NCBI GenBank assembly: GCA_900542005.1
Contig: UQLW01000022.1
Span: 1 to 52,824, forward strand
Length of the DNA: 52,824 bases
Direction: 5' to 3'
DNA from: an uncultured Eubacteriales bacterium
GTDB lineage: Bacteria > Bacillota > Clostridia > Christensenellales > UMGS416
In this document: positions 7,572 through 14,770 of the stretch, piece by piece
How the letters are laid out: each line of letters begins with the position of its first letter
Position numbering within the stretch: position 1 is the stretch's first letter
Position numbers and translations under genes: made by a program
The notes under the pieces: model-generated
Seen by the model: the letters and a program-made list of their open reading frames with translations, nothing else
Database searches by the model: none
Told to the model about the DNA's origin: nothing

Positions 7572-8246
7572 ATGCAAAGCTATGGATGGAACGGCTGGCG
7601 CTGCTGGATCTCCGACGGCGAAAAAACCGCGCCTACGGCCGTCTTGATCCTGGGCAAGGGGGAAATGGCGCTGCTGGAGGGGCTGGCGGCGCGCTTTCCC
7701 GGCTGCTGCCTGATCGGCGCGTGCCCGCCAGCGTGGAACGACTGCTGCACGCCCTGGCCCGCGCCGGGGCTTCGGAAGAAGGACCCGCCCTTTGGCGGCG
7801 GCGCCGACCAGACGCTGTCGTTTCTCACCGAGCAGCTGCTTCCCTGGGCTCGGGCGCTGCGTCCTCTCCCGCAGCCGGGGCCGCAGCTGATGCTGGCGGG
7901 CTATTCTTTGGCAGGCTTGACCAGCCTGTATGGGCTCTACCAGGGGCTTCCCTTTGGGCGCTACGCCAGCCTTTCAGGGTCGCTGTGGTATCCGGGGTGG
8001 ACGGAGTATGCGCGAAAAGGCACGGCAGCTTCGGGCGCGCAGGTTTATCTGTCGCTGGGCCGGGACGAGCCCCGCAGCCGCCATCCCCTGCTCCGGACGG
8101 TGGGGGAGGCCACCGAGGCCATGGTGGAGACCGCCGGCAGGCAGCTGGGCAGCGGCCAGGTTTGCTTCCAGTGGAATGAGGGCGGGCACTTTTGCGACTA
8201 TGCGGCGCGCTATGAACGGGCGCTTCGCTGGGCATGGGGGGATTGA
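7572..8246 (+). CDS. Alpha/beta-hydrolase esterase, IroE/Fes-like
   Basis: This is a 224-residue hydrolase without a signal peptide. The nucleophile elbow is GYSLAG; the family motif SGSLWYPG follows about 20 residues later, as in ferric-siderophore esterases and related esterases; and the C-terminal GGHFCDYA carries the histidine. GGGAGG lies 8 bases before ATG 7572. The flavodoxin-like reductase follows within 2 bases, which would suit reductive or hydrolytic release of iron from a siderophore. No siderophore transporter is present, so this is only inference. Confidence 0.72.
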   Translation: MQSYGWNGWRCWISDGEKTAPTAVLILGKGEMALLEGLAARFPGCCLIGACPPAWNDCCTPWPAPGLRKKDPPFGGGADQTLSFLTEQLLPWARALRPLPQPGPQLMLAGYSLAGLTSLYGLYQGLPFGRYASLSGSLWYPGWTEYARKGTAASGAQVYLSLGRDEPRSRHPLLRTVGEATEAMVETAGRQLGSGQVCFQWNEGGHFCDYAARYERALRWAWGD

Positions 8247-8248
8247 TT

Positions 8249-8830
8249 ATGCGCACGGTGATTCTATACGGCTCGCCACACGGCCGCAGCGGCGATACTG
8301 CGGCGCTGGTCGAGGCCTTCTGTGCCCAGGCCGGGGGCGAATTTTACGGGATAGACGCCTATCGCGCAGATATCAGCCCCTGTGTGGACTGCAGGGCCTG
8401 CTGGAAGACGGATGGGTGCGCCATAAAGGACGGCATGACGGAGGCCTACCGGTTTATCGCGGCCAGCGACGTTGTGGTCATTGCTTCCCCGCTATATTTT
8501 TCCCTGCTGACAGGGCCGCTGATGTCGGTGGGCAGCCGGCTGCAGGCCTTTTATGCGGCGGCGCGATTCCGGAATACGCGCCTCACGGGAAAACCGAAGG
8601 CGGGCGTGGCGCTGCTGGCAGGCGGCGGGGACGGCAGCCCGGAGCGGGCGCTGGCGGCGGCGCGGTGCCTGATGCATCAGATGGGCGCGGAATATATTGG
8701 CTGGGCCGCCTCGCTTCATACGGATACGGTCCCGGCGAGGGACGATCAAAAAGCCATGGAGGCGGCAGCCGACCTGGCCCGGCAGGCAAAGGCCTGGGTG
8801 ACGGGGCAGGCGGACGGATCCTTACGGTAA
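8249..8830 (+). CDS. Flavodoxin-like NAD(P)H-dependent FMN reductase
   Basis: The 193-residue protein has the flavodoxin-fold start RTVILYGSPHGRSGDTAALV, the phosphate-binding loop of FMN. The cluster CVDCRACWKTDGCAIKDGM near residue 50 is typical of the multimeric flavodoxin/iron-sulfur flavoprotein branch. SDVVVIASPLYFSLLTGPL is the conserved second loop. ATG 8249 has GGGGG 7 bases upstream and lies just past the esterase stop. An in-frame ATG at 8234 lies inside the esterase gene and has no SD. It presumably reduces quinones, metals or an iron chelate; the substrate is unknown. Confidence 0.85.
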   Translation: MRTVILYGSPHGRSGDTAALVEAFCAQAGGEFYGIDAYRADISPCVDCRACWKTDGCAIKDGMTEAYRFIAASDVVVIASPLYFSLLTGPLMSVGSRLQAFYAAARFRNTRLTGKPKAGVALLAGGGDGSPERALAAARCLMHQMGAEYIGWAASLHTDTVPARDDQKAMEAAADLARQAKAWVTGQADGSLR

Positions 8831-8866
8831 AGGCCGGCGCTGGATTTTTCCAGCGCCGGCCTTTCT
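8831..8866. terminator. Bidirectional terminator
   Basis: A perfect 14-bp GC-rich stem (8831-8844 with 8849-8862) closes on a TTTT loop. It is followed by TTCT on the plus strand and by a short T run on the minus strand. It separates the convergent reductase and glycoside hydrolase genes. Confidence 0.85.
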
Positions 8867-8890
8867 ACCGGTGTGAGGGCAGCCTGCCGC

Positions 8891-10087
8891 CTAGGGCAGC
8901 TCCAGCTGCAGGCTGCCGCTTCCCGAACAGAGCTTCTGCATGACCTGGGCCTTGCTCCGGGGCGCATAACGATCCTGCCGCTCGCCAAAGAGACCGAAAT
9001 ACACCTCCATCAGCCCGCCGATTTGCCCAGGCTCCGGGTGCTGGAGCATGGAGCGCTGCATCAGCAGGCGGAAGGTATGGATGGTCTTGACGTAGGGCAT
9101 ACGGCGGGCGGCCAGGTCAAATACCTGCTCCAGCAGAGCGGCCTGGGCCTGCTCCCAGCCCGGCAGATCGCAGTCGGAAAAGCCAAACTCAGTCAGCAGC
9201 ACCTTTTTATGTCCGTCGCCGTGGCGCGCCATCACGCCATAGGCTGCGTCGTTTACCGAGCGCCAGAGCCCATCAGCCTCCTCACGGGGCACATAGTCGC
9301 CCTGGGCCGGGTAGGTATCACGAATCCGGCGGGGATCCATTTGGGTTTCCATATAGGGGTGCCAGGCCAGCAGATCAAAATAGTCATCCGGCTGGTCGGA
9401 CCAGAACCGCCCGCTTTGGATGCGCTGGTACACACGCTCCAGCGCAGTGGCGATGCCGTATCCCCGGGGTACGCAGGCGGGAAGGTCGCCGCCCAGATCG
9501 GGTACGGACAGGGTGGGCGAAAAGCTGACAACCTTGGCATGGGGGTTCCCCCGGCGGATACCGCGGGCGGCAAAATACATCAAATCCACTGCGATATCCA
9601 TCTTTTCACCGGCGGTAAAGCCCGGCTGGCCATACCTCCAGCCGATTGGGTGCAGGAAAATGTCGATATTCCATTCGTTGCCCACCTCCCACTGGGCCAC
9701 CTGGGGAAAAAGGGAGGACAGGGTGACCCAGGAGAGCTCCCACAGCGCCAGCGTACGCATGTAGAGGCTGCCTGGCGTCAGATCGCGGGGGTACATTTCG
9801 CCGTGGCTGGCGCGCAGAGGATTTCCGGCCAAATACCAGGCGTGATTCATGCCGGTAATCTCGCGGTCCTGAGCCTGATGCAGATTAAGCACATGGGTAT
9901 AGGCGGCGACGGCTTCGAGCCGGGGGGTATCGGGGCTGGCAAGCAGCTGTGGAATATGCATCCATTCCCGTACCGCGGTAAAGCCGACGCGCCGCATCAG
10001 CTCCACGGCGGCCTCCGGATCGATATCGCCGGACAGGCCGCGGGCGCAGACCGGCTCGCCGATGCCAAATAAACGGTTCTTTTCCAT
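8891..10087 (-). CDS. Putative TIM-barrel glycoside hydrolase (clan GH-A-like)
   Basis: The 398-residue cytoplasmic protein has the clan GH-A pair: QWEVGNEWN with the acid/base Glu at about 138, and KVLLTEFGFS with the nucleophile Glu at about 300, correctly spaced. FTAVREWMHIP near the start and DYFDLLAWHPYME in the middle are the kind of strand-end motifs seen in GH39 or GH5-type barrels. I cannot fix the GH family. No signal peptide is present, so it would act on an imported oligosaccharide. ATG 10087 has AGGAGG 6 bases upstream. It lies 181 bases after the chromate transporter genes on the same strand. Confidence 0.7.
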   Translation of the reverse strand: MEKNRLFGIGEPVCARGLSGDIDPEAAVELMRRVGFTAVREWMHIPQLLASPDTPRLEAVAAYTHVLNLHQAQDREITGMNHAWYLAGNPLRASHGEMYPRDLTPGSLYMRTLALWELSWVTLSSLFPQVAQWEVGNEWNIDIFLHPIGWRYGQPGFTAGEKMDIAVDLMYFAARGIRRGNPHAKVVSFSPTLSVPDLGGDLPACVPRGYGIATALERVYQRIQSGRFWSDQPDDYFDLLAWHPYMETQMDPRRIRDTYPAQGDYVPREEADGLWRSVNDAAYGVMARHGDGHKKVLLTEFGFSDCDLPGWEQAQAALLEQVFDLAARRMPYVKTIHTFRLLMQRSMLQHPEPGQIGGLMEVYFGLFGERQDRYAPRSKAQVMQKLCSGSGSLQLELP

Positions 10088-10268
10088 GGGTACCTCCTTA
10101 TGTGGACAGGGTTAAAATGGAGCCAATCCAGGCAAACCGTGGCCTTGAGCACGGCGCCACAATCCTCGCCGCCGCCGGTAAAGGCGCAGCCCTCCGCGCC
10201 GGACCTGGCCCCATCGCACAGCCGATAGCGCCGGGAGCCATCATTGACAGCGCCCATAGAAACCTTCT

Positions 10269-10808
10269 TTATGGCATGAGTATCATCCCAAGCACCGCTG
10301 AAAGCCCGATGACGGCGGGGATGGGCAGCTTCAGGCGGATCAGCGCAAGGGCGCAGAGCGCCCCGATCAGCGCGCTTTGCCAGCTGAAGGCCCAGGCAGG
10401 CGCATAGCTCTCCAGCGCCAGCGTGACCATGGAAGCCAGGATCATGCCAAAGCAAACCGGGCGGATCCCGCCCATCAGCCGGCCCAGGACGGGACTATCC
10501 TTGAAGCGCTGCAGCATCAGCGCCGCCAGCAGGCACAGCGTCAGCGAGGGGGTCAGCACGCCCAGGGTTGCGACCAGGGAGCCCAGCGTGCCGCCGGCGT
10601 GGATGCCGGCAAAGGTCGCGCAGTTTACACCCAGCGAACCGGGCGTCATTTCCGCGATGGCTACGATGTCGGAGACCTGGGCGCTGGTCAGCCATCCGTG
10701 GGCCAGCATCTCCTCGTGGATCAACGGCACCATACTCAGGCCGCCGAAGCTTAAAAAGCCGATCTTCACAAAGCAGAGGTAAAGGTCAAGAAACAGCATC
10801 TTTCCCAC
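10269..10808 (-). CDS. Chromate transporter-family membrane protein, second half
   Basis: The 179-residue protein is one half of a split CHR transporter. LYLCFVKIGFLSFGGLSMVP is the conserved opening, and IAEMTPGSLGVNCATFAGI and GGIRPVCFGMI follow, within five or six hydrophobic segments. Short CHR proteins act as pairs, and the other half is encoded immediately upstream with a 23-base overlap. Many clostridial copies sit outside metal-resistance clusters and may carry another anion, so chromate export is a family label only. Confidence 0.85.
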   Translation of the reverse strand: MGKMLFLDLYLCFVKIGFLSFGGLSMVPLIHEEMLAHGWLTSAQVSDIVAIAEMTPGSLGVNCATFAGIHAGGTLGSLVATLGVLTPSLTLCLLAALMLQRFKDSPVLGRLMGGIRPVCFGMILASMVTLALESYAPAWAFSWQSALIGALCALALIRLKLPIPAVIGLSAVLGMILMP

Positions 10809-11346
10809 CTCCGCGGATCAAAAGGCCGGCAGCCGCGCCCAGCAGGATGATCAGCATGTTATTGACCGGGGTAAAGAGGCAAAGGCACAGGGCGGCGGCG
10901 GCCAGGAGCCAGCCCAGCCTTTCAGCCAGGGCCGCCGCCCGCAGCTTCAGGGCGGCCGCCAGGATGATGGGGGCGACCGCCGCGCGCACCCCGGCCATGG
11001 CTCGGGCGATCAGGGGATGATCCTTAAAGGCATCGTAAAAGTAGGTGACCACCGTCAACACCAGGATGGAGGGGAGGCTCAGCCCGATCAGCGCGGCGAA
11101 AACGCCGCCCATCTTTCCCACGCGGTATCCGAAGAGCACCGAGATATTGGCGATCATGATGCCGGGCAGGGAGCGGCCCACCGAAACCATATCCAGCAGC
11201 TCCTCCTCGGTCACCCAGCGGCGCTTGTCGACAAATTCGTTCTGCATCTGCGTTACGATGCTCCAGCCGCCGCCAAAGGTGAATAGCCCGATTTTGAAAA
11301 ACTGGGTCAATAGGATCATGGTACGTTTTAGCCGTTCGCTGTGCAA
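10786..11346 (-). CDS. Chromate transporter-family membrane protein, first half
   Basis: The 186-residue protein carries LTQFFKIGLFTFGGGWSIV, WVTEEELLDMVSVGRSLPG and GVRAAVAPIILAAAL, the CHR domain repeat, over several transmembrane segments. I chose TTG 11346 as the start because GGAGGAGG (11363-11356) lies 9 bases upstream. The internal ATG at 11319 has no SD, and longer extensions run over the SD. The last 23 bases overlap the second half gene, indicating coupled translation and a heterodimer. Confidence 0.83.
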   Translation of the reverse strand: MHSERLKRTMILLTQFFKIGLFTFGGGWSIVTQMQNEFVDKRRWVTEEELLDMVSVGRSLPGIMIANISVLFGYRVGKMGGVFAALIGLSLPSILVLTVVTYFYDAFKDHPLIARAMAGVRAAVAPIILAAALKLRAAALAERLGWLLAAAALCLCLFTPVNNMLIILLGAAAGLLIRGGGKDAVS

Positions 11347-11383
11347 AAATAAGAACCTCCTCCGTGATAGGTTGACAATCAAG

Positions 11384-12004
11384 CTAGGCCAAACAGGCAT
11401 CCCTCAGCCAGGCTCTAGCCTGAAGAAGTAGGTGATGGGGCGAAAGGATCATCCCATGATCCAATACATAATCGATATAGGCCAGCGACGCATGGGCCGG
11501 TGACCGGTCCAGGGCCTCGTGCACCACCTGGAAAAAAGGTGGGGCGCCCGATTGATCCCAGGCCAGCTTATCTGCCAGAAAGACCAGCATGTCCGCCAGA
11601 GAGGGATCGGCTTTTAAGGTAGTGTGGCAGCTGATGGCCGAAAGAACACGCGAATCGCGGACTGCCCAAAGCGACTGCGCCATATCCGCCGATATCCGCT
11701 GATGGAGCAAAAAGGGATGGGCTTGTTCGGCTGGATCCCAATCCCAGGCCTGGGATTGGGCATAGGCCTGCATCTCATCGGGCGATAGGACAGCGGAAAT
11801 ATCATGAAGCCAGGCAGCATGCCGGACAAGGGAGACAGGGCAGCCGAAACGCTGCGCCAATGCTTCGGCCTGCCGCGCTACCTCCCGGCTATGGACTGCG
11901 GTGGCTTGCTTACCGTGCAGCAACAGAAAAGCTTCACAGTCGGCCTCCGGGCGCCCGGTACAGGGCGGCTGCTGGAGATGGGGAAAACAAGCGATTTGGA
12001 ACAT
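11384..12004 (-). CDS. HD-domain hydrolase, YqeK-like
   Basis: The 206-residue protein has the HD metal ligands in order: VHSREVARQAEAL (H), HAAWLHDIS (HD), HPFLLHQRIS, ISCHTTLKADPS (H) and VFLADKL (D). This pattern is that of the YqeK group, which hydrolyses diadenosine tetraphosphate symmetrically. It lacks the usual neighbours of yqeK (nadD, rsfS), so it is a paralogue in a sugar cluster and its substrate may differ. It lies 32 bases after the NanA-like gene. ATG 12004 has AAGGAGG 7 bases upstream. Confidence 0.78.
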   Translation of the reverse strand: MFQIACFPHLQQPPCTGRPEADCEAFLLLHGKQATAVHSREVARQAEALAQRFGCPVSLVRHAAWLHDISAVLSPDEMQAYAQSQAWDWDPAEQAHPFLLHQRISADMAQSLWAVRDSRVLSAISCHTTLKADPSLADMLVFLADKLAWDQSGAPPFFQVVHEALDRSPAHASLAYIDYVLDHGMILSPHHLLLQARAWLRDACLA

Positions 12005-12036
12005 GAAACCCCTCCTTGGGCGGCGTCCCCAGGGCC

Positions 12037-12933
12037 TTAACCTTTCTCCGGATAGCCTAAGGCGCCGAGCTCGGCCAGGAAGGCGGCCTTTTGCTGCGGG
12101 CTCAGCCGGGGCAGGGGGCGGTTGGGCTCGCCCACGTCGAAGCCCTGCTCTGTCAGCGCCGCCTTGACGCCGGCGATAACATTGTAACGCAGGTAAACGG
12201 CAATGGCGTCGTCGGCCTTGAACTGCAGCTGCCGGGCCGTATCGTAATCCCCAGCCATAAAAGCATTGTACAGCGCCACAAAGGTACGGGGCATGTTGTT
12301 ATAGGTGGAGCCGATGGCCCCGTCGGCGCCCATCATCAGCCCCAGCAGGCAGGTCTCGTCAGGCCCGTTGATGACGTTGATATTGCCGCCGTCCAGCTTC
12401 TTGAGCTCCCGCATCATGAAATAGTCCGAATTGGTATATTTCAGACCGATGAAGCCGGGAATCTCCAGCATACGCTCAATGGTGGAGACCGGCAGGGGCG
12501 CTCCGGCCAGCGGGGAGGCATAAATGAGAAGCGGCAGCCCCTCGGACGCATCCGACAGGGCCCTGTAGTAGTCAAAGATCCCCTGCTGGTCATACTGGTA
12601 AAAGATGGGCGGAACGGAGGCGATGGCATCCAGCCCGATCTGGCGGCTGTGGCGGGCCAGGCGGGTTGCGGTCGCCAGGTCGCCGGCGGCAATGTGGTTG
12701 ATGAGCTTCAGCGGCGCAGGCGTCACATCCTTGGCGATCTCCACAAGCTCCATCCGCCGGTCGGGCTTCATGGCGATCCCCTCGCCGGTGCCGCCGCACA
12801 GGTAGAAGCCGGTTACGCCGGTACCCGAGAGATGGGCGATCAGCCTGCGCAGGACGGCCTCGCGGAGCGTCCCGTCCTCGTTGACCGGCGAAACCAGCGC
12901 CGGCATAATGCCTTTGAACAAAATCCGATCCAT
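12037..12933 (-). CDS. N-acetylneuraminate lyase/dihydrodipicolinate synthase-family aldolase
   Basis: This 298-residue class I aldolase forms a Schiff base through Lys in GLKYTNSDYFMM. The substrate loop GGTGEG, the tyrosine region LLIYASPL, and NGPDETCLLGLMMGADGAIGSTYN are closer to NanA than to DapA. The expected reaction is sialic acid to N-acetylmannosamine plus pyruvate, or a related 2-keto-sugar-acid cleavage. It follows the AraC regulator by 84 bases. No sialic acid transporter or NanE is here, although a ROK kinase and NagB lie 39 kb away. NanA is the best guess; a sugar-acid aldolase remains possible. Confidence 0.82.
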   Translation of the reverse strand: MDRILFKGIMPALVSPVNEDGTLREAVLRRLIAHLSGTGVTGFYLCGGTGEGIAMKPDRRMELVEIAKDVTPAPLKLINHIAAGDLATATRLARHSRQIGLDAIASVPPIFYQYDQQGIFDYYRALSDASEGLPLLIYASPLAGAPLPVSTIERMLEIPGFIGLKYTNSDYFMMRELKKLDGGNINVINGPDETCLLGLMMGADGAIGSTYNNMPRTFVALYNAFMAGDYDTARQLQFKADDAIAVYLRYNVIAGVKAALTEQGFDVGEPNRPLPRLSPQQKAAFLAELGALGYPEKG

Positions 12934-13017
12934 AAAGCAACTCCTCTTTTCTGGGCGGCCGTGGGAGAACCTGTGCGCAGCGGCAAGCCGCCCGGCGTTC
13001 CGTGCGCAAGCGTACGT

Positions 13018-13959
13018 TTATTCATTCGGCCCTGGCGGGCGAATCCCTTCTTCCGGCAAGGAAAAAGATGCGAAGCCCGATTCCTGCCATTGGCGCCGGT
13101 ATATCTGGGGCGTGACGCCCTCGTGCTTCTTAAAGAGGTTGATAAAGTGGCTGGGATTCTCCACGCCCACCCACTGGGCAATCTCCGATACGGTGCGCGT
13201 TGTGGCGCGCAGCTGCTCCTTGGCGTGGTTAATGCGGGTCAGGATAAGAAATTCATTGGGCGTGGAGCCCACATAGCGCTTGAAAAGCTTCTGCAGATAA
13301 TACTTATTGAGGGAAAAGCGCGCGGCCAGATCGTCAAGGGTAATGCGCTCGCGGAAATGCCGGGACAGATAGCTTCGGGCCAGCGCGACAGCCTCGGGAA
13401 CGGTTGAACCCTGGCGGCAGCCAAGGGCCGGCTGCATGGCCTGGAGCATCGCCTGGGTGAGAAGGCCCGCGGCCTGGATCTCGCGGCGCGGATCCGGCTG
13501 CCCTGCGCCGCAGCAGCGGATAAGCTGTGTGAGCAGCATTTCCACAGAGGAGCCGGCTTCCAGCGTGACGCAGCAGCTACCAGGGCTCAGGTTGCGGAAT
13601 TGCCGGTAGAACCCCGCGGACACCGGCCCTGAACAGTGAACCCAGAGGCCATGCCAGCGGCCTACCGACGGGTCGGTGCGGTAATACTGCCGCTTGCGGC
13701 AGTCAATCCAGAAGACCGTCCCGGGCAAAAGGCGATATGTCCCGGACTCATACTCCAGCAGACCGGCGCCCTCCAGGGTGAGGTGAAAAAGATACGAGTC
13801 CAGCCCGCTGCGGCGGGTATTGTATCGGGCTCCTGCGCGGAAATCGCCCGCTTCCTGCACATAGACAAAGGCTGAACGGGTAGCCGGCGAGGGCGTGGAT
13901 GTGACCCATAGGGAAGCGGGATCCATATCCAACGTATAAGTCAGTTGCGCATGGGGCAC
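13018..13959 (-). CDS. AraC-family transcriptional regulator
   Basis: The 313-residue protein has a cupin-like N-terminal half (YLFHLTLEGAGLLEYESGTY, then LLPGTVFWIDCRKRQYY) and a C-terminal AraC DNA-binding domain. ITLDDLAARFSLNKYYLQKLF is the first HTH and VSEIAQWVGVENPSHFINLFKKHEG the second. GTG 13959 is chosen because AGGAGG lies 8 bases upstream; the longer open frame has no SD. It is the promoter-proximal gene of the aldolase cluster and most likely controls it in response to a sugar (inference). Confidence 0.92.
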   Translation of the reverse strand: MPHAQLTYTLDMDPASLWVTSTPSPATRSAFVYVQEAGDFRAGARYNTRRSGLDSYLFHLTLEGAGLLEYESGTYRLLPGTVFWIDCRKRQYYRTDPSVGRWHGLWVHCSGPVSAGFYRQFRNLSPGSCCVTLEAGSSVEMLLTQLIRCCGAGQPDPRREIQAAGLLTQAMLQAMQPALGCRQGSTVPEAVALARSYLSRHFRERITLDDLAARFSLNKYYLQKLFKRYVGSTPNEFLILTRINHAKEQLRATTRTVSEIAQWVGVENPSHFINLFKKHEGVTPQIYRRQWQESGFASFSLPEEGIRPPGPNE

Positions 13960-14321
13960 GGGACAGACCTCCTTTATGTGCTGAATGAGAATGCTGAAGA
14001 TCGGGATAGCAAAATGCTTGGGCTTTATGGGAAGTGGGGTTATAGGCTTTGAGGGACAGGGACGCGGAATTTTCTTGAAGAGGGGCGATGCTATCTGCCC
14101 GACGGATGTGCAGCTTCCCTCGGCCAGAAGCCTATTTGGCGAGGCGGGGAGCGCTGAAGGCGATGTGGAACACAGCCCAGGGGACGGAGAGAATTCCCTT
14201 GATCCCAGCAGGCATGGAGTAGTACCACTTGCCAGGGCCCAGGCAAAACCGTATAATGGCAGTATAGGCATTTGGGCCGGGCGGGTCAACCCGCAGAGAG
14301 GGTCCATGAGGAGGTAATGAC
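13960..14321. other. Divergent intergenic region
   Basis: This 362-base gap lies between the AraC gene (minus) and the mutarotase gene (plus). Apart from the plus-strand promoter at 14229-14257 and the SD of each gene, I see no gene, repeat or clear RNA. A 110-codon open frame (13985-14317) lacks an SD and recognisable sequence. No convincing promoter for the AraC gene was found. Confidence 0.6.
14229..14257 (+). promoter_or_regulatory. Promoter for the L-rhamnose mutarotase gene
   Basis: TTGCCA (14229-14234), a 17-base spacer and a perfect TATAAT (14252-14257) make a strong sigma-A promoter. It implies a leader of about 58 bases before ATG 14322. Confidence 0.8.
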
Positions 14322-14639
14322 ATGGAAAAGGTAACCTGGAAGGGCTATGTGAAGGACGGTATGCTGGAGGAGTACAAGCGCCGCCACGACGAGATCTGGC
14401 CGGAAATGATCGAGATGTTCGCTGAGGCGGGCGTCCATAACTACACCATTTGGAACGTGGGCAACGAGCTCTTCGGCTATTATGAGTGCGAAAAGGGCGC
14501 GCAGTTTGCCCTGGACTATCAGGCCAAGAGCCCGGTGGTGGCCAAATGGAACGTCTATATGGACGATATTTTGACCTTCGAGATCGACCCGGCCACCGGC
14601 AAGGCTGCTGAAATGCGCCTGATGTTCGATATGAAATAG
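14322..14639 (+). CDS. rhaM: L-rhamnose mutarotase family protein
   Basis: At 105 residues this is the exact size of RhaM, which interconverts the alpha and beta anomers of L-rhamnose. Family features are the opening KVTWKGYVKDGMLEEYKRRH, the His and Tyr segment HNYTIWNVGNELFGYYEC, and the late WNVYMDDIL. GAGGAGG lies about 6 bases before ATG 14322. It forms a single-gene unit between its own promoter and a hairpin. No other rhamnose genes are within the window, so it may serve rhamnose or fucose use encoded elsewhere. Confidence 0.88.
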   Translation: MEKVTWKGYVKDGMLEEYKRRHDEIWPEMIEMFAEAGVHNYTIWNVGNELFGYYECEKGAQFALDYQAKSPVVAKWNVYMDDILTFEIDPATGKAAEMRLMFDMK

Positions 14640-14651
14640 CCCCGCGCCGCC

Positions 14652-14684
14652 AGCCTCCGCGCCCGAAAGGCAGCGGAGGCTTTC
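14652..14684 (+). terminator. Terminator after rhaM
   Basis: AGCCTCCGC (14652-14660) and GCGGAGGCT (14673-14681) form a perfect 9-bp stem with a 12-base loop. The T tract is short. Confidence 0.6.
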
Positions 14685-14710
14685 CTATGCCGGAAATTTT
14701 ACGGTTTTGG

Positions 14711-14740
14711 TTGTCGAAAAGGCGATTCGGGTGGTATACT
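14711..14740 (+). promoter_or_regulatory. argS promoter
   Basis: TTGTCG (14711-14716) and TATACT (14735-14740) are 18 bases apart. TATACT recurs as the -10 of several genes in this window. I see no T-box structure in the short leader. Confidence 0.65.
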
Positions 14741-14770
14741 ACAAGATAAAAGTCTGAAGGAGTCGATGAT

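Noticed and set aside
12091..13407. 438-codon plus-strand frame across the aldolase and AraC genes
   Set aside because: It crosses two well-supported genes and their gap. Composition is that of an antisense frame.
13985..14317. 110-codon frame in the AraC-rhaM spacer
   Set aside because: No SD, no recognisable sequence, and it runs through the rhaM promoter.
14741..14770. T-box leader before argS
   Set aside because: Only about 30 bases separate the -10 from the start codon, too short for a T-box.
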